Assembly (NCBI RefSeq): GCF_025211055.1 | Contig: NZ_JAOARO010000086.1 | Location: 1 to 64,000, forward strand | Direction: 5' to 3' | Origin: Vallitalea sp. | GTDB taxonomy: Bacteria > Bacillota > Clostridia > Lachnospirales > Vallitaleaceae | DNA length: 64,000 nt | Part shown: positions 45,558 to 54,950 of the stretch, one piece after another | Layout: every line of letters starts with the position of its first letter | Position numbering within the stretch: position 1 is the stretch's first letter | Made by a program: the position numbers and the translations under genes | The notes under the pieces: generated by a model | Seen by the model: the letters and a program-made list of their open reading frames with translations, nothing else | Told to the model about the DNA's origin: nothing | Databases searched by the model: none

Positions 45558-46085
45558 ATGATGCATAATATACAAACATTAATATCTGCCCAAGAGCTAA
45601 ACGCAAGAATTGCAGAATTAGGTAAACAAATATCAGAAGACTATGAAGGTAAAGAAGTTCACTTAATTTGCGTACTCAAAGGCGGAGTAATGTTTATGGT
45701 TGACTTATCAAAACAGATTCAAGACATTCCTGTTACAATGGACTTTATGGCTGTTTCAAGCTATGGGAATGAAGTATCGAGTAGTGGTGTAGTTAAAATA
45801 GTAAAAGATCTTGATGAGTCAATTGAGGGTAAGGAAGTAATAATTGTTGAAGACATTATAGATTCAGGTAGAACACTTAGTTATTTGGTTAATATCTTAA
45901 AAGACAGGAAGCCAAATAGTATCAGAATATGTACATTATTAGATAAACCAGATAGAAGAGTTGTTGATGACGTACAAGTTGATTATACAGGATTTACTAT
46001 ACCTGATAAATTTGTTCTAGGTTATGGTCTTGATTATTTACAAAGATATCGTAACCTACCATATATTGGAACAATGGATAGTTAA
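45558..46085 (+). CDS. hpt: Hypoxanthine phosphoribosyltransferase
   Basis: A 175-residue purine salvage enzyme that joins hypoxanthine or guanine to PRPP. It has LICVLKGGVMFMVDL, the PRPP loop VIIVEDIIDSGRTLSYL and the C-terminal IPDKFVLGYGLDY. It begins 11 bases after tilS with GAGGAGG upstream. The tilS-hpt-ftsH order is conserved in Firmicutes. Confidence 0.96.
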   Translation: MMHNIQTLISAQELNARIAELGKQISEDYEGKEVHLICVLKGGVMFMVDLSKQIQDIPVTMDFMAVSSYGNEVSSSGVVKIVKDLDESIEGKEVIIVEDIIDSGRTLSYLVNILKDRKPNSIRICTLLDKPDRRVVDDVQVDYTGFTIPDKFVLGYGLDYLQRYRNLPYIGTMDS

Positions 46086-46136
46086 TATTTGATAGACAAT
46101 TGTAATTATTCTAAAGATAGGAAAGGAGGCAAGCAC

Positions 46137-48038
46137 ATGAAAAAAAATATTAAAGGATTTAGTTTTTATGCGCTTTTACTTTTAGTTTTACTTATCGTAG
46201 TTTATTTATCAAGTAACAGATTTGATACTATGAAAGGTGACTATGGATATCAAGATCTAATTAAAGAGATTGATGATGTTGTCAGAATTGAAGTTAAACA
46301 GAATGCAGAGATACCTACAGGTGTTGTAACAGTCTATTTTGAAAATACTGATTCTAGAAGTTTCCCAATTACTAATACATCAAAATTTGAAGACAAAATG
46401 GAAGAATACGGGAAGAAGATATATGTAAAAGATATTGTAAGACCAGGTTGGTTTATTCAGATACTTCCATCACTGATAGTTCTTATTCCAGTAATTTTCT
46501 TATTAATTTTTATAATGAATCAAGCCCAAGGAGGCGGCGGTGGAAACCGTGTTATGTCATTTGGTAAAAGCAAAGCTAAAATGGTAGTAGATGAAAATAA
46601 AAAGATTACATTCCAAAACGTAGCTGGACTTGAAGAAGAAAAAGAAGAATTAGAAGAGGTAGTAGAATTTCTTAAGAGTCCTCGTAAATTCGTAGAACTC
46701 GGTGCTAGAATACCAAAAGGTGTTTTATTGGTAGGACCTCCAGGAACAGGTAAAACATTACTTGCAAAAGCAGTAGCAGGAGAAGCAGGAGTACCTTTCT
46801 TTAGTATTTCTGGTTCAGATTTCGTTGAGATGTTTGTTGGTGTAGGTGCATCTAGAGTAAGAGATTTATTTGATCAAGCTAAAAAGAACGCTCCTTGTAT
46901 AGTTTTTATTGATGAAATTGATGCTGTTGGTAGAAAAAGAGGAGCAGGACTTGGTGGAGGTCATGATGAAAGAGAGCAGACTCTTAACCAATTACTTGTT
47001 GAGATGGATGGATTTGGAGTTAATGAAGGTGTTATTGTTATTGCTGCAACCAATAGAGCAGATATATTAGATCCTGCATTATTACGTCCAGGTAGATTCG
47101 ATAGAAAAGTTGTTGTGGGAAGACCTGACGTCAAAGGTCGTGAAGAAATATTAAAAGTTCATTCCAAAGGGAAGCCTCTATCAGATAATGTTGAGCTAAA
47201 AGTTATTGCAAAAACAACAGTAGGATTTACTGGTGCTGACCTTGAGAACTTATTGAATGAAGCATCAATATATGCTGCAAGGGCTAATAAAAAGGTTATT
47301 GAACAGGAAGATATTCAAAAAGCATTTATTAAGATAGGTGTAGGTACAGAGAAGAAGAGTAAAGTACTAACCCAAAGAGAGAAAAAGATAACTGCTTATC
47401 ATGAGGCTGGTCATGCAATACTATTCCATGTATTACCTCTTGTAAGCCCTGTACACAGTATTTCAATAATACCTACGGGTTATGCGGGTGGTTATACTAT
47501 GCCATTGCCAGATAGTGATGATGCTTATGGAAGTAAGAAAGAGATGGAGCAAGATATAATTGTTTCTCTAGGTGGTAGAGCTGCTGAACAGATTATCTTT
47601 GACGATATTACTACAGGTGCATATAGTGATCTCCAAAAGGTTACTCAAACTGCAAGAAATATGGTTGTTAAATTTGGTATGAGCGATGTTATAGGGCCTA
47701 TGCAGTTTGGAAATGATAGCGATGAAGTATTTATTGGAAGAGATTGGGGTCATACAAGAAATTATGGCGAAAACATAGCTGGATTAATTGATAGTGAGAT
47801 AAAACGTATTGTTGATAATGCATATAACGAAGCTTTAAGGATACTAAATGAGAATATAGATGTTATGCATAAAACAGTACAATTATTATTTGAGAAAGAA
47901 AAAATATCAGGAAAAGAATTTGCAGCTTTATTTGATAAAGAATATAAAAAGGTAGATAAAAGCGATGTAGATTCAGTTGTAGTAGCTCCTTTAGAGAAGC
48001 AAGTGAAATTAGATGTAGATAGTGGAGAAGATAAGTAA
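46137..48038 (+). CDS. ftsH: ATP-dependent membrane protease FtsH
   Basis: A 633-residue AAA protease of the membrane. Two helices (about 5-25 and 103-125) flank a short outside domain. The glycine-rich QAQGGGGGN linker follows, then the AAA core (GPPGTGKT at about 199-206, [14 protein letters not shown], second region of homology with RPGRFDRKV) and the zinc protease HEAGH near 420. The acidic tail follows. ATG 46137 was chosen since AAAGGAGG is close upstream; the frame from 46089 lacks a site. Last gene of its operon. Confidence 0.96.
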   Translation: MKKNIKGFSFYALLLLVLLIVVYLSSNRFDTMKGDYGYQDLIKEIDDVVRIEVKQNAEIPTGVVTVYFENTDSRSFPITNTSKFEDKMEEYGKKIYVKDIVRPGWFIQILPSLIVLIPVIFLLIFIMNQAQGGGGGNRVMSFGKSKAKMVVDENKKITFQNVAGLEEEKEELEEVVEFLKSPRKFVELGARIPKGVLLVGPPGTGKTLLAKAVAGEAGVPFFSISGSDFVEMFVGVGASRVRDLFDQAKKNAPCIVFIDEIDAVGRKRGAGLGGGHDEREQTLNQLLVEMDGFGVNEGVIVIAATNRADILDPALLRPGRFDRKVVVGRPDVKGREEILKVHSKGKPLSDNVELKVIAKTTVGFTGADLENLLNEASIYAARANKKVIEQEDIQKAFIKIGVGTEKKSKVLTQREKKITAYHEAGHAILFHVLPLVSPVHSISIIPTGYAGGYTMPLPDSDDAYGSKKEMEQDIIVSLGGRAAEQIIFDDITTGAYSDLQKVTQTARNMVVKFGMSDVIGPMQFGNDSDEVFIGRDWGHTRNYGENIAGLIDSEIKRIVDNAYNEALRILNENIDVMHKTVQLLFEKEKISGKEFAALFDKEYKKVDKSDVDSVVVAPLEKQVKLDVDSGEDK

Positions 48039-48045
48039 TAAATTG

Positions 48046-48078
48046 CTAACAGTCACTCCAATAGTATAGTGGAATATT
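48046..48078 (-). repeat. Solo arm repeat, right of ftsH, inverted
   Basis: The minus strand reads as the 43988-44020 repeat with two changes. It begins seven bases after the ftsH stop, so the tilS-hpt-ftsH operon lies between inverted 33-bp copies about 4 kb apart. Confidence 0.75.
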
Positions 48079-48113
48079 TATTATATGTATTACAATAAAA
48101 TTAGCTTTATAAG

Positions 48114-48139
48114 AAAAGGATGACTTTTGTCATCCTTTT
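48114..48139. terminator. Bidirectional terminator ftsH / UPF0178 gene
   Basis: AAAAGGATGAC pairs perfectly with GTCATCCTTTT around TTTT, between convergent genes. Confidence 0.92.
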
Positions 48140-48595
48140 TTATAGAGTAATATCATTACTTAATGTATTTACTATTAGTTTTCGAAAGTTATTTTCGAAT
48201 TTGGTGTCGTGGTCTATGCACCTTTTTTTTATTTTGGAATAACGTTTTTTTGCTCTTCTAGCTTGGCCGGATATATGTCTTTCCATAAGGAGTCTATTTA
48301 TATTGTCGTTGGAATATATAAAGCCGTTTGGGTGGATAGCAGAGGCTTTTTTGCTTAGAGCCATGGTTGCTACGCCGTAATCTCCAGTTATTATTATATC
48401 TTTTTCATCTGTTCTATTTATCAAAGCAAAATCAACAGCATCTTTTCCTTTCCCAATAACAAATATGTTACAGTAATCATTTTCATATATATGTGATGAA
48501 TCTATAAAAATGTCTACAGGGATGTTATATTCTTTTGCAATTCTAATAATAATATTTTTTACGGGACATGCGTCTCCATCAACAAGTATTTTGAT
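48140..48595 (-). CDS. UPF0178 (YaiI/YqxD) family protein without a standard start codon
   Basis: A 151-residue protein of the YaiI/YqxD family, a PIN-like fold of unknown function. The conserved N terminus KILVDGDACPVKNIII, the middle KGKDAVDFALINR...DIIITGDYGVATMAL and the end RLLMERHISGQARR are all present, so the gene is otherwise intact. The frame has no ATG, GTG or TTG between an upstream stop and the conserved start. The only start-region codons are ATT (48598-48596) and ATC (48595-48593), just after AAGGAGAGG. The gene may begin at a non-AUG codon or carry a start-codon mutation. Coordinates assume ATC, the position of Met in relatives. Confidence 0.8.
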   Translation of the reverse strand: MKILVDGDACPVKNIIIRIAKEYNIPVDIFIDSSHIYENDYCNIFVIGKGKDAVDFALINRTDEKDIIITGDYGVATMALSKKASAIHPNGFIYSNDNINRLLMERHISGQARRAKKRYSKIKKRCIDHDTKFENNFRKLIVNTLSNDITL

Positions 48596-48652
48596 AATAA
48601 ACCTCTCCTTAAAAACAATAAATTCATCTTTCCCACCTTTAATCTAATACAG

Positions 48653-48742
48653 GTAAATAAAAGGTTATAGGTTCGGTTTGCAGAATAAAAGATAGAAGAA
48701 ACACCTATATTTTTATTCTGCAAAGCCTTTTAATTAGATTAC
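48653..48742. repeat. Long imperfect hairpin
   Basis: TTGCAGAATAAAA (48678-48690) is perfectly inverted at 48711-48723. The stem continues with AAAAGG/CCTTTT and GGTAA/TTACC after a one-sided bulge of about 12 bases. No T run follows. It lies between divergent promoters and may be regulatory or a decayed mobile hairpin. Confidence 0.55.
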
Positions 48743-48808
48743 CTACATACAATATTGAAGTGGGAAAGTTGAGTTAATAATATTATTATACAATAATATT
48801 AGATTGTT

Positions 48809-48817
48809 TGCTATAAT
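48809..48817 (+). promoter_or_regulatory. Extended -10 promoter of the helicase gene
   Basis: TGC-TATAAT lies 110 bases before the helicase start; the -35 is not clear. Confidence 0.4.
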
Positions 48818-48926
48818 ATAGACAGGTCTATTTGAATAATTGCTATAGAGCTAGCAATTATTTAGTTCTATTAGGATTATAAAAGCAAGGAAAATATATT
48901 GAACTTATTGAAATGGGTGTATTGAA

Positions 48927-51281
48927 ATGTCTTCTAATAAATTAAGTATATCAGTAAGAGAGCTCATAGAATTTGTTCTACGTTCTGGTGATATTAAGTC
49001 AGTTTTCTTAAGCTCAAGCAGAGCAGTTGATGGTATAAAAGCACACCAGAAGATTCAGAAGAGATTTAGCAAAGAATATGATGCTTACGAATGGGAAGTA
49101 CCAATAAAAGATAAAGTATCAATAGATGATATAGAATTAGATATAAGTGGGCGTATTGACGGTATTATTTTTGGGGATACAATAATTATTGATGAAATAA
49201 AATCAGTAAACAAATCATTAGAAAATATTGATGAAAATTACAATAAGCTACATTTAGCTCAAGGTAAGATGTATGCATATATGTATGGAAAGCAAAAAAA
49301 TGTAGACAAGCTAATAGTTAGGTTAACATATGTTGAGCTTGGTAACTATGCTATAAAACAGTTTCAGAATGAATTTACTCTTAAGGAATTAGAAGAATTT
49401 TATTATAGTGTAATAAATCTATATATAGATTTTGCTAAGAAGATAATCAATTATAATAGCTTAAGAGATAAAAGTATAAAAGATCTACAATTTCCATTTG
49501 ATTCTTTTAGAAGAGGTCAAAGGAAATTTATGAATAGTGTATATAAAGTGATAATGGAAGATGAGAAATTATTTGCTAGAGCTCCAACAGGAATAGGAAA
49601 GACTATAGGGACTCTTTATCCTGCTATAAAATCTATGGAGAAGAAGAATTCCAAGATATTTTACCTTACAGCTAAGACCATTGGAAGAGATGTAGCTGAA
49701 AAAGCTATTAAGCTCCTTGAAGGCAATGGACTAAAGTTAAAAAGAGTTCTTATAACTGCGAAAGATAAGATATGCTTGAATGAAGAGAAAAAATGTGACA
49801 GTAAATATTGTAAATATGCAAAAGGACACTATGATAGAATAAACAGTGCTATTGGGGAGTTGTTAACAGCAACTGATAATTACAGTAGGGATACTATTTT
49901 GGAGTACTCCAAAAAATATCAATTATGTCCTTATGAGTTGACTCTTGATTTAGCGCTTTTTAGTGATTGTATCATATGTGATTATAATTATGCTTTTGAC
50001 CCTAGTGCAGTGCTCAAAAGATTTTTTGTGGAAGGTAACGGTAGCTATATATTTTTAATAGATGAAGCCCATAATCTGGTTGACAGGGCAAGGGAAATGT
50101 ATTCTGCTACTATGTACAAAAAGCCTATATTGAAATTAAGGAGAATAGTTAAAGATATTGATAAAATCCTTTATAAATACTTGGGAAAATTGAATAGTTT
50201 TATGATTGAAAAGAGACGTGAATGTGAAATTGTAGGAGATTTCATTGTAGAAGAGTATTATTCAGAGGATTTTGTAGATATACTTAGAGGAATCATACAC
50301 AGAACAGAAAAGATATTTGCCAATCTAGTTGAATGGGAACATATGGATGAATTACTTGACTTCTACTTTGACAGCTATGATTTTGTAAAAAAAGCAGAAC
50401 TCTATGATGACAGATATATAACGTATTATGAAAAGATACAAGATGATGTATTGATGAAGCTTTTTTGTTTAGATCCATCGGGGAATCTAAGGGATTATAT
50501 GGGAAATGCAAAATCTACGGTGCTTTTTTCGGCTACATTAACGCCTATGGATTATTTTGTTAAGATACTTGGAGGTAATGAAAAGAATTATGGATTGACC
50601 CTTGAATCACCTTTTGAACAAAAAAATCTATGTTTATTAATAAATAATAAGGTATCTACAAAATATAAGAACAGGCAGAAAACCTATATAAATGTTGTGG
50701 AGACTATATACAATACAATTAAGGGGAAAAAGGGGAATTATATTATATTCTTCCCTTCTTACAAGTATATGAATGATGTATATGACACTTTTATTAACAT
50801 AATAGAAGATGATGACATAAATATCATAAAACAAGAAAGAGGACTAAGTGAAAGTGAGAAAGATGATTTTCTAGGAGAGTTCCATAATGAGAGAGAAGGT
50901 TCATTTGTAGCTTTTGCAGTATTAGGAGGTATGTTTGGTGAAGGTATAGATTTAACAGGAGAAAAACTTAGTGGTGCAGTTATAGTAGGGGTTGGGTTAC
51001 CTTCTATATGCAACGAAAGAAATCTTATCAAGAATTACTTTGACAATACATCTGATAACGGTTTTGAATATGCTTATATGTATCCGGGGATGAATAAAGT
51101 TATGCAGGCAGCAGGAAGGGTCATAAGAACAATGAGTGACGTAGGCATAGTTGTTCTTATAGATGAAAGATTTGGTAGTAATTATTATAAAAGGATTTTT
51201 CCTTATGAATGGAATCATGCTGTCTATGCATCTAGTGATTTGCTGAAGGAAAAGGTTGATGATTTCTGGGAGAACATATAA
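48927..51281 (+). CDS. RecB/Cas4-like nuclease fused to XPD/DinG-type helicase
   Basis: A 784-residue DNA repair helicase. The first ~170 residues carry a PD-(D/E)xK nuclease core, GRIDGII and IIIDEIKSV (Asp, then Glu-x-Lys). The helicase part has Walker A APTGIGKTIG (about 215), four cysteines around CLNEEKKCDSKYC...CPYEL (about 288-340) expected to hold an iron-sulfur cluster, DEAH in FLIDEAHN, SATLTP, and motif VI QAAGRVIRTMSD. This matches superfamily 2 XPD-like 5'-3' helicases. The nuclease fusion resembles Dna2- or AddB-style coupling and suggests end processing. The ATG has a weak ribosome binding site. Confidence 0.88.
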   Translation: MSSNKLSISVRELIEFVLRSGDIKSVFLSSSRAVDGIKAHQKIQKRFSKEYDAYEWEVPIKDKVSIDDIELDISGRIDGIIFGDTIIIDEIKSVNKSLENIDENYNKLHLAQGKMYAYMYGKQKNVDKLIVRLTYVELGNYAIKQFQNEFTLKELEEFYYSVINLYIDFAKKIINYNSLRDKSIKDLQFPFDSFRRGQRKFMNSVYKVIMEDEKLFARAPTGIGKTIGTLYPAIKSMEKKNSKIFYLTAKTIGRDVAEKAIKLLEGNGLKLKRVLITAKDKICLNEEKKCDSKYCKYAKGHYDRINSAIGELLTATDNYSRDTILEYSKKYQLCPYELTLDLALFSDCIICDYNYAFDPSAVLKRFFVEGNGSYIFLIDEAHNLVDRAREMYSATMYKKPILKLRRIVKDIDKILYKYLGKLNSFMIEKRRECEIVGDFIVEEYYSEDFVDILRGIIHRTEKIFANLVEWEHMDELLDFYFDSYDFVKKAELYDDRYITYYEKIQDDVLMKLFCLDPSGNLRDYMGNAKSTVLFSATLTPMDYFVKILGGNEKNYGLTLESPFEQKNLCLLINNKVSTKYKNRQKTYINVVETIYNTIKGKKGNYIIFFPSYKYMNDVYDTFINIIEDDDINIIKQERGLSESEKDDFLGEFHNEREGSFVAFAVLGGMFGEGIDLTGEKLSGAVIVGVGLPSICNERNLIKNYFDNTSDNGFEYAYMYPGMNKVMQAAGRVIRTMSDVGIVVLIDERFGSNYYKRIFPYEWNHAVYASSDLLKEKVDDFWENI

Positions 51282-51295
51282 TCAAACAAAAATAT

Positions 51296-51350
51296 GGGTA
51301 AGACCAGCTAGTAAAACTCTTGACTATTACTAGCTAGTCTTACCCTTTTT
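51296..51350 (+). terminator. Strong terminator after the helicase gene
   Basis: A 19-bp stem with one mismatch (GGGTAAGAC-c-AGCTAGTAA and its complement) around a 12-base loop, followed by five T, 14 bases after the stop. Confidence 0.9.
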
Positions 51351-51480
51351 CTTCTTGAATTTTTTACTATTTAATTAAAATGCTTTGTCACTACTTGATT
51401 ATATACAATCACTGACTTAATAGAGTAGAGTATACAGCTAACATTGTACTGATAAATTTTTCGTATTCTTCATTTGCTAA

Positions 51481-53211
51481 TTATAATTTCCAACCTACTG
51501 CTTGTTCTCTTGTACAAATAAATCTGCTGTAAATACCATCTTCCTTTATCAAAGCATCGTGTGTTCCTTTTTGTACAATGCTTCCATCATTCACCACAAG
51601 AATTTGATTTGCGTTTCTAACGGTCTTTAATCTATGTGCAATCATAATAATCGTCTTGTTGTGTGTTAAGGCTTCAATGGCTATTTGCAGTTTATCTTCA
51701 TTTTCAGGGTCAACATTGGCGGTTGCCTCATCCAAGATAACAATAGGTGCATCTTTTAATAAAGCTCTGGCAATAGATAACCTCTGTTTTTCACCACCGG
51801 AAAGAGTATCTCCACCTTCTCCTATAACAGTATCATAACCACTTGGCAATGCCATAATAAAATCATGACAACAAGCTTTTTTTGCAGCTGCAACTACTTC
51901 CTCATGATTAGCTGAGGGTCTACCAAATTTAATATTATTTTCAATGGTATCAGCAAAAAGATATACTTTCTGAAATACCATACTGATTTGTTCCATAAGA
52001 GATTCCAAGCTGTACGCCTTGATGTTTTCACCACCAATGGATACACTACCGCTGTCTACATCCCAAAATCGTGCGATTAAATTGCACAGGGTGGTTTTCC
52101 CCGAACCAGATGGACCTACAATGGCTGTAGTTGTTTTTTCCGGAATAGTAAAACTAACATTATTGAGGATTTTTTTATTTTCGTAAGAAAAAAATACATT
52201 TTTGAACTGAATACCATAACCTTTCGGTGTAATAGGTCTTCCGTTTTCATCAATTTCAGGAATCTTGTCTGTTTGGTTTGCCTCGTCCATAGCACTGCTT
52301 ACAATTCTTAAAAGAGAAATGCTACTACCTGCTGATTGGATATGAGAGAACACTAAAAACGAGATAATGATCATCATCAATGCGTTTAATAACACCATTG
52401 TTCCGTTTAAGTAGAAATTAACACTGAAAAGAATGATAGCAACACTAAAAATTTGTAGTGATAAACCTTGTAGCATAATGTAGGGAGTAAATAGTTTCTC
52501 TATTTTCAAATTACTTTCACAGTTATACTCCAAAGCATCACGTAGCGTTTTATCACCTTTTCCCGTCAAATTAAAGGATTTTACAACACTCATACCCTGA
52601 AGATATTCCAATACAGCAGATACCATCACTGTTTGAGATTTCTGTCTTTCGGGTGCGAGGGTTGCAGATTTTTTTTCCATAGAGGAGGAAATCAATAAAT
52701 AAATTAGTGTACCCAAAACGACAAGAAGTCCTATTCTCCAATCAAATGCAATAATCACTATGGAAAAAATGATAGCATTGACTAAACCACCAAGAACATT
52801 TACTAGAACAACAGAAGCCTGAAATTCCAATAGCTCTAAAACAGTAGTTGCAACTCCTGTGATTTCACCTAAGCTATTATCATTAAAATAACCCATTGGA
52901 ACACGCTTCAGCTTGTCTGCAATTTGCATTCGCTTGTTTGCTGCCATAAAAAAGCCTGCGTGAGTTTGTTGGAGCTGTGAGAAATACTTCATACAAGCTT
53001 TCCCCAAAATACTTATCAGCAGTAAACCTAAAGAGTACCAAGCATTTTTAAGATTTTGGTTTCCTTCTAAAACCTTGGACAGAATGAGATAGATTGCGGC
53101 GATTTCCCCCATTGAAAAAATAGCGTATATAAAATTAAGGATTACCGATTTGTTTATATTTGATTTTTCTACTCCTGCAAAGCTCCATATTTTTTTTAAT
53201 GTCTCTATCAT
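51481..53211 (-). CDS. ABC half-transporter, second subunit
   Basis: A 576-residue type IV ABC exporter-fold protein: a six-helix membrane domain (about 15-305) and an ATPase (about 335-565). Walker A is GPSGSGKTT, with signature LSGGEKQRLS, Walker B VILDEATANVDPENE and switch AHRL. The start ATG 53211 overlaps the upstream gene stop (ATGA), so the two subunits are coupled and should form a heterodimer. Such pairs next to ECF modules and a TetR regulator occur in Firmicutes and resemble YbtPQ-like pumps or importers, but the substrate is unknown. Base composition is richer in G+C than the flanking genome. Confidence 0.9.
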   Translation of the reverse strand: MIETLKKIWSFAGVEKSNINKSVILNFIYAIFSMGEIAAIYLILSKVLEGNQNLKNAWYSLGLLLISILGKACMKYFSQLQQTHAGFFMAANKRMQIADKLKRVPMGYFNDNSLGEITGVATTVLELLEFQASVVLVNVLGGLVNAIIFSIVIIAFDWRIGLLVVLGTLIYLLISSSMEKKSATLAPERQKSQTVMVSAVLEYLQGMSVVKSFNLTGKGDKTLRDALEYNCESNLKIEKLFTPYIMLQGLSLQIFSVAIILFSVNFYLNGTMVLLNALMMIIISFLVFSHIQSAGSSISLLRIVSSAMDEANQTDKIPEIDENGRPITPKGYGIQFKNVFFSYENKKILNNVSFTIPEKTTTAIVGPSGSGKTTLCNLIARFWDVDSGSVSIGGENIKAYSLESLMEQISMVFQKVYLFADTIENNIKFGRPSANHEEVVAAAKKACCHDFIMALPSGYDTVIGEGGDTLSGGEKQRLSIARALLKDAPIVILDEATANVDPENEDKLQIAIEALTHNKTIIMIAHRLKTVRNANQILVVNDGSIVQKGTHDALIKEDGIYSRFICTREQAVGWKL

Positions 53212-54950
53212 GCAAGCTCCTCCTCTCTCGTACCCATGTGTGCTGTCCACATATCGTTGTACAGTTTACTTTTTTGAAGTAAGTCATGGTGAGAACCCTC
53301 ACACTCAATCATGCCATTATTAACAACTATAATTTTGTCTGCACCCACAATGGTAGATAGGCGATGTGCTATCAAGATAAGTGTTTTTCCTGCGACTAAT
53401 TTTGCAACAGCTTTTTGAATGATTATTTCATTTTCAGGGTCGATGTAAGCAGTCGCTTCATCAAGCACCACAATAGGAGCATTTTTCAACATGGCACGAG
53501 CAATGGAAATTCTTTGTTTTTCTCCACCCGATAAATGTGCACCACCACCGCCGACTTTTGTTTGATAGCCATTTTCTAATGCAGTAATAAATTCATCACA
53601 GCCTGCTTTTTTTGCTACATTCATTACTTCTTCATCGGTGGCTTTTGTATTACCCATTCTAATATTGTTCATTACGGTATCGTCAAAAAGAAAATTATCC
53701 TGTGAAACAAATGCCACTTCATCATAAAGCTGTGTTAAGGGAATGTTTTTTACATCTTGTCCACCAATTGAAATTTTGCCCGTATTTACATCCCAAAAAC
53801 CTGCAATCAGCTTTGCTACTGTGGATTTTCCACTGCCGGAGGGACCCACTAAAGCTGTTACCGTTTTGCTTGGAATAGAAAGGGTAATATTATGTAAAAT
53901 TTCTTTATCATCGCTATATCCAAAAGAAACATTGGATAATAAAATATCTCTGTTTTTTAAATTCACTTGGGATGTTCCGTGGTCTTGCTCCTTGGCATTC
54001 AAAAGCTCATCAACACAACCGACAGTAGTCCTCACTTTTGCTACATTATCTATAAATCCCATTGCAGCAAGTAAGGGAGCAACCATACTCATCGCCAATA
54101 TAATAATAGTAATAAAGCTATCCACTGATAAGCTACCGTTTACATAAAATAAAAAGCCAAAGGGTAAAATAGTGATAAGTGTGGTTGGTGCAATGGCATA
54201 AGCAAGTGAAGTTCCAAACTGGCTTCGTTTCATCCAATCATAATAATAGGAAGCGTTCGCCATTACTCTTTCCTTAAATTTTGCATAAGAGTTTTTGCCT
54301 TGGTTATAGGCTTTGATTACTTCAATACCGGCAATATACTCAACTATGGTTTCGTTCATATCCTGTGTGGTTTTAACCGATTGCTCATAGTCCTTTGCAT
54401 AATTACGCATAATCAGCATCATAAAAACCATACCAAGGGGGATAGATACCAGTGATAAAAGTGCTAGTCTCCAATCTAAAATAAGGAGATAAATAATTAC
54501 TAAAATAGGTGCGATGATGTTAGCGGTCATTTCAGGTATAAGGTGGGCGAGTGTAACCTCCATTCCTTCGATTTGGTCTACAATCACCTGTTTCATTTTA
54601 CCGCTAGAAACCTCCATAACAGATCCCAAAGGTAGCTTTGGCAGCTTTTCTAAAACCATTTGTCTAATATGCTTTAAAATTCTGAAGGTGCCTTTGTGTG
54701 AAAAAGCAAGAGCCATATTATAGAGTAAGGTTCGTAAAACATAACAGCCAAGGGCAATAAAGCACCATAAAACATAAAATCTAAAGTCTTTTTGATCATT
54801 TAATAAGGCGACTATCACTTTTGCAGCACAAAAAAAGGGAACAATTCCAAAAATTACACCCAAAATAGCCAGTACCATAGCTAATTTTAATTTTTTATGC
54901 TCATTTTTTCCTAACTCCCATAAGCGGAGTAGGGGTTTTTTTGTTTCCAT
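53208..54950 (-). CDS. ABC half-transporter, first subunit
   Basis: A 580-residue ABC transporter with a fused membrane domain and ATPase. Six helices lie in about residues 18-300. Walker A GPSGSGKST (about 365-373), signature LSGGEKQRIS, Walker B VVLDEATAYIDPENE and switch AHRLS are complete, so both half-sites with its partner should be active. GGAGG precedes the ATG, which shares one base with the stop of the ECF ATPase gene. Part of the minus-strand island operon. Confidence 0.9.
   Translation of the reverse strand: METKKPLLRLWELGKNEHKKLKLAMVLAILGVIFGIVPFFCAAKVIVALLNDQKDFRFYVLWCFIALGCYVLRTLLYNMALAFSHKGTFRILKHIRQMVLEKLPKLPLGSVMEVSSGKMKQVIVDQIEGMEVTLAHLIPEMTANIIAPILVIIYLLILDWRLALLSLVSIPLGMVFMMLIMRNYAKDYEQSVKTTQDMNETIVEYIAGIEVIKAYNQGKNSYAKFKERVMANASYYYDWMKRSQFGTSLAYAIAPTTLITILPFGFLFYVNGSLSVDSFITIIILAMSMVAPLLAAMGFIDNVAKVRTTVGCVDELLNAKEQDHGTSQVNLKNRDILLSNVSFGYSDDKEILHNITLSIPSKTVTALVGPSGSGKSTVAKLIAGFWDVNTGKISIGGQDVKNIPLTQLYDEVAFVSQDNFLFDDTVMNNIRMGNTKATDEEVMNVAKKAGCDEFITALENGYQTKVGGGGAHLSGGEKQRISIARAMLKNAPIVVLDEATAYIDPENEIIIQKAVAKLVAGKTLILIAHRLSTIVGADKIIVVNNGMIECEGSHHDLLQKSKLYNDMWTAHMGTREEELA

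Larger units (their letters stand above)
48596..48926. other. Divergent region UPF0178 gene / helicase
   Basis: A 331-base gap with a long imperfect hairpin (48653-48742) and an extended -10 for the helicase gene. No gene was seen. Confidence 0.6.
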
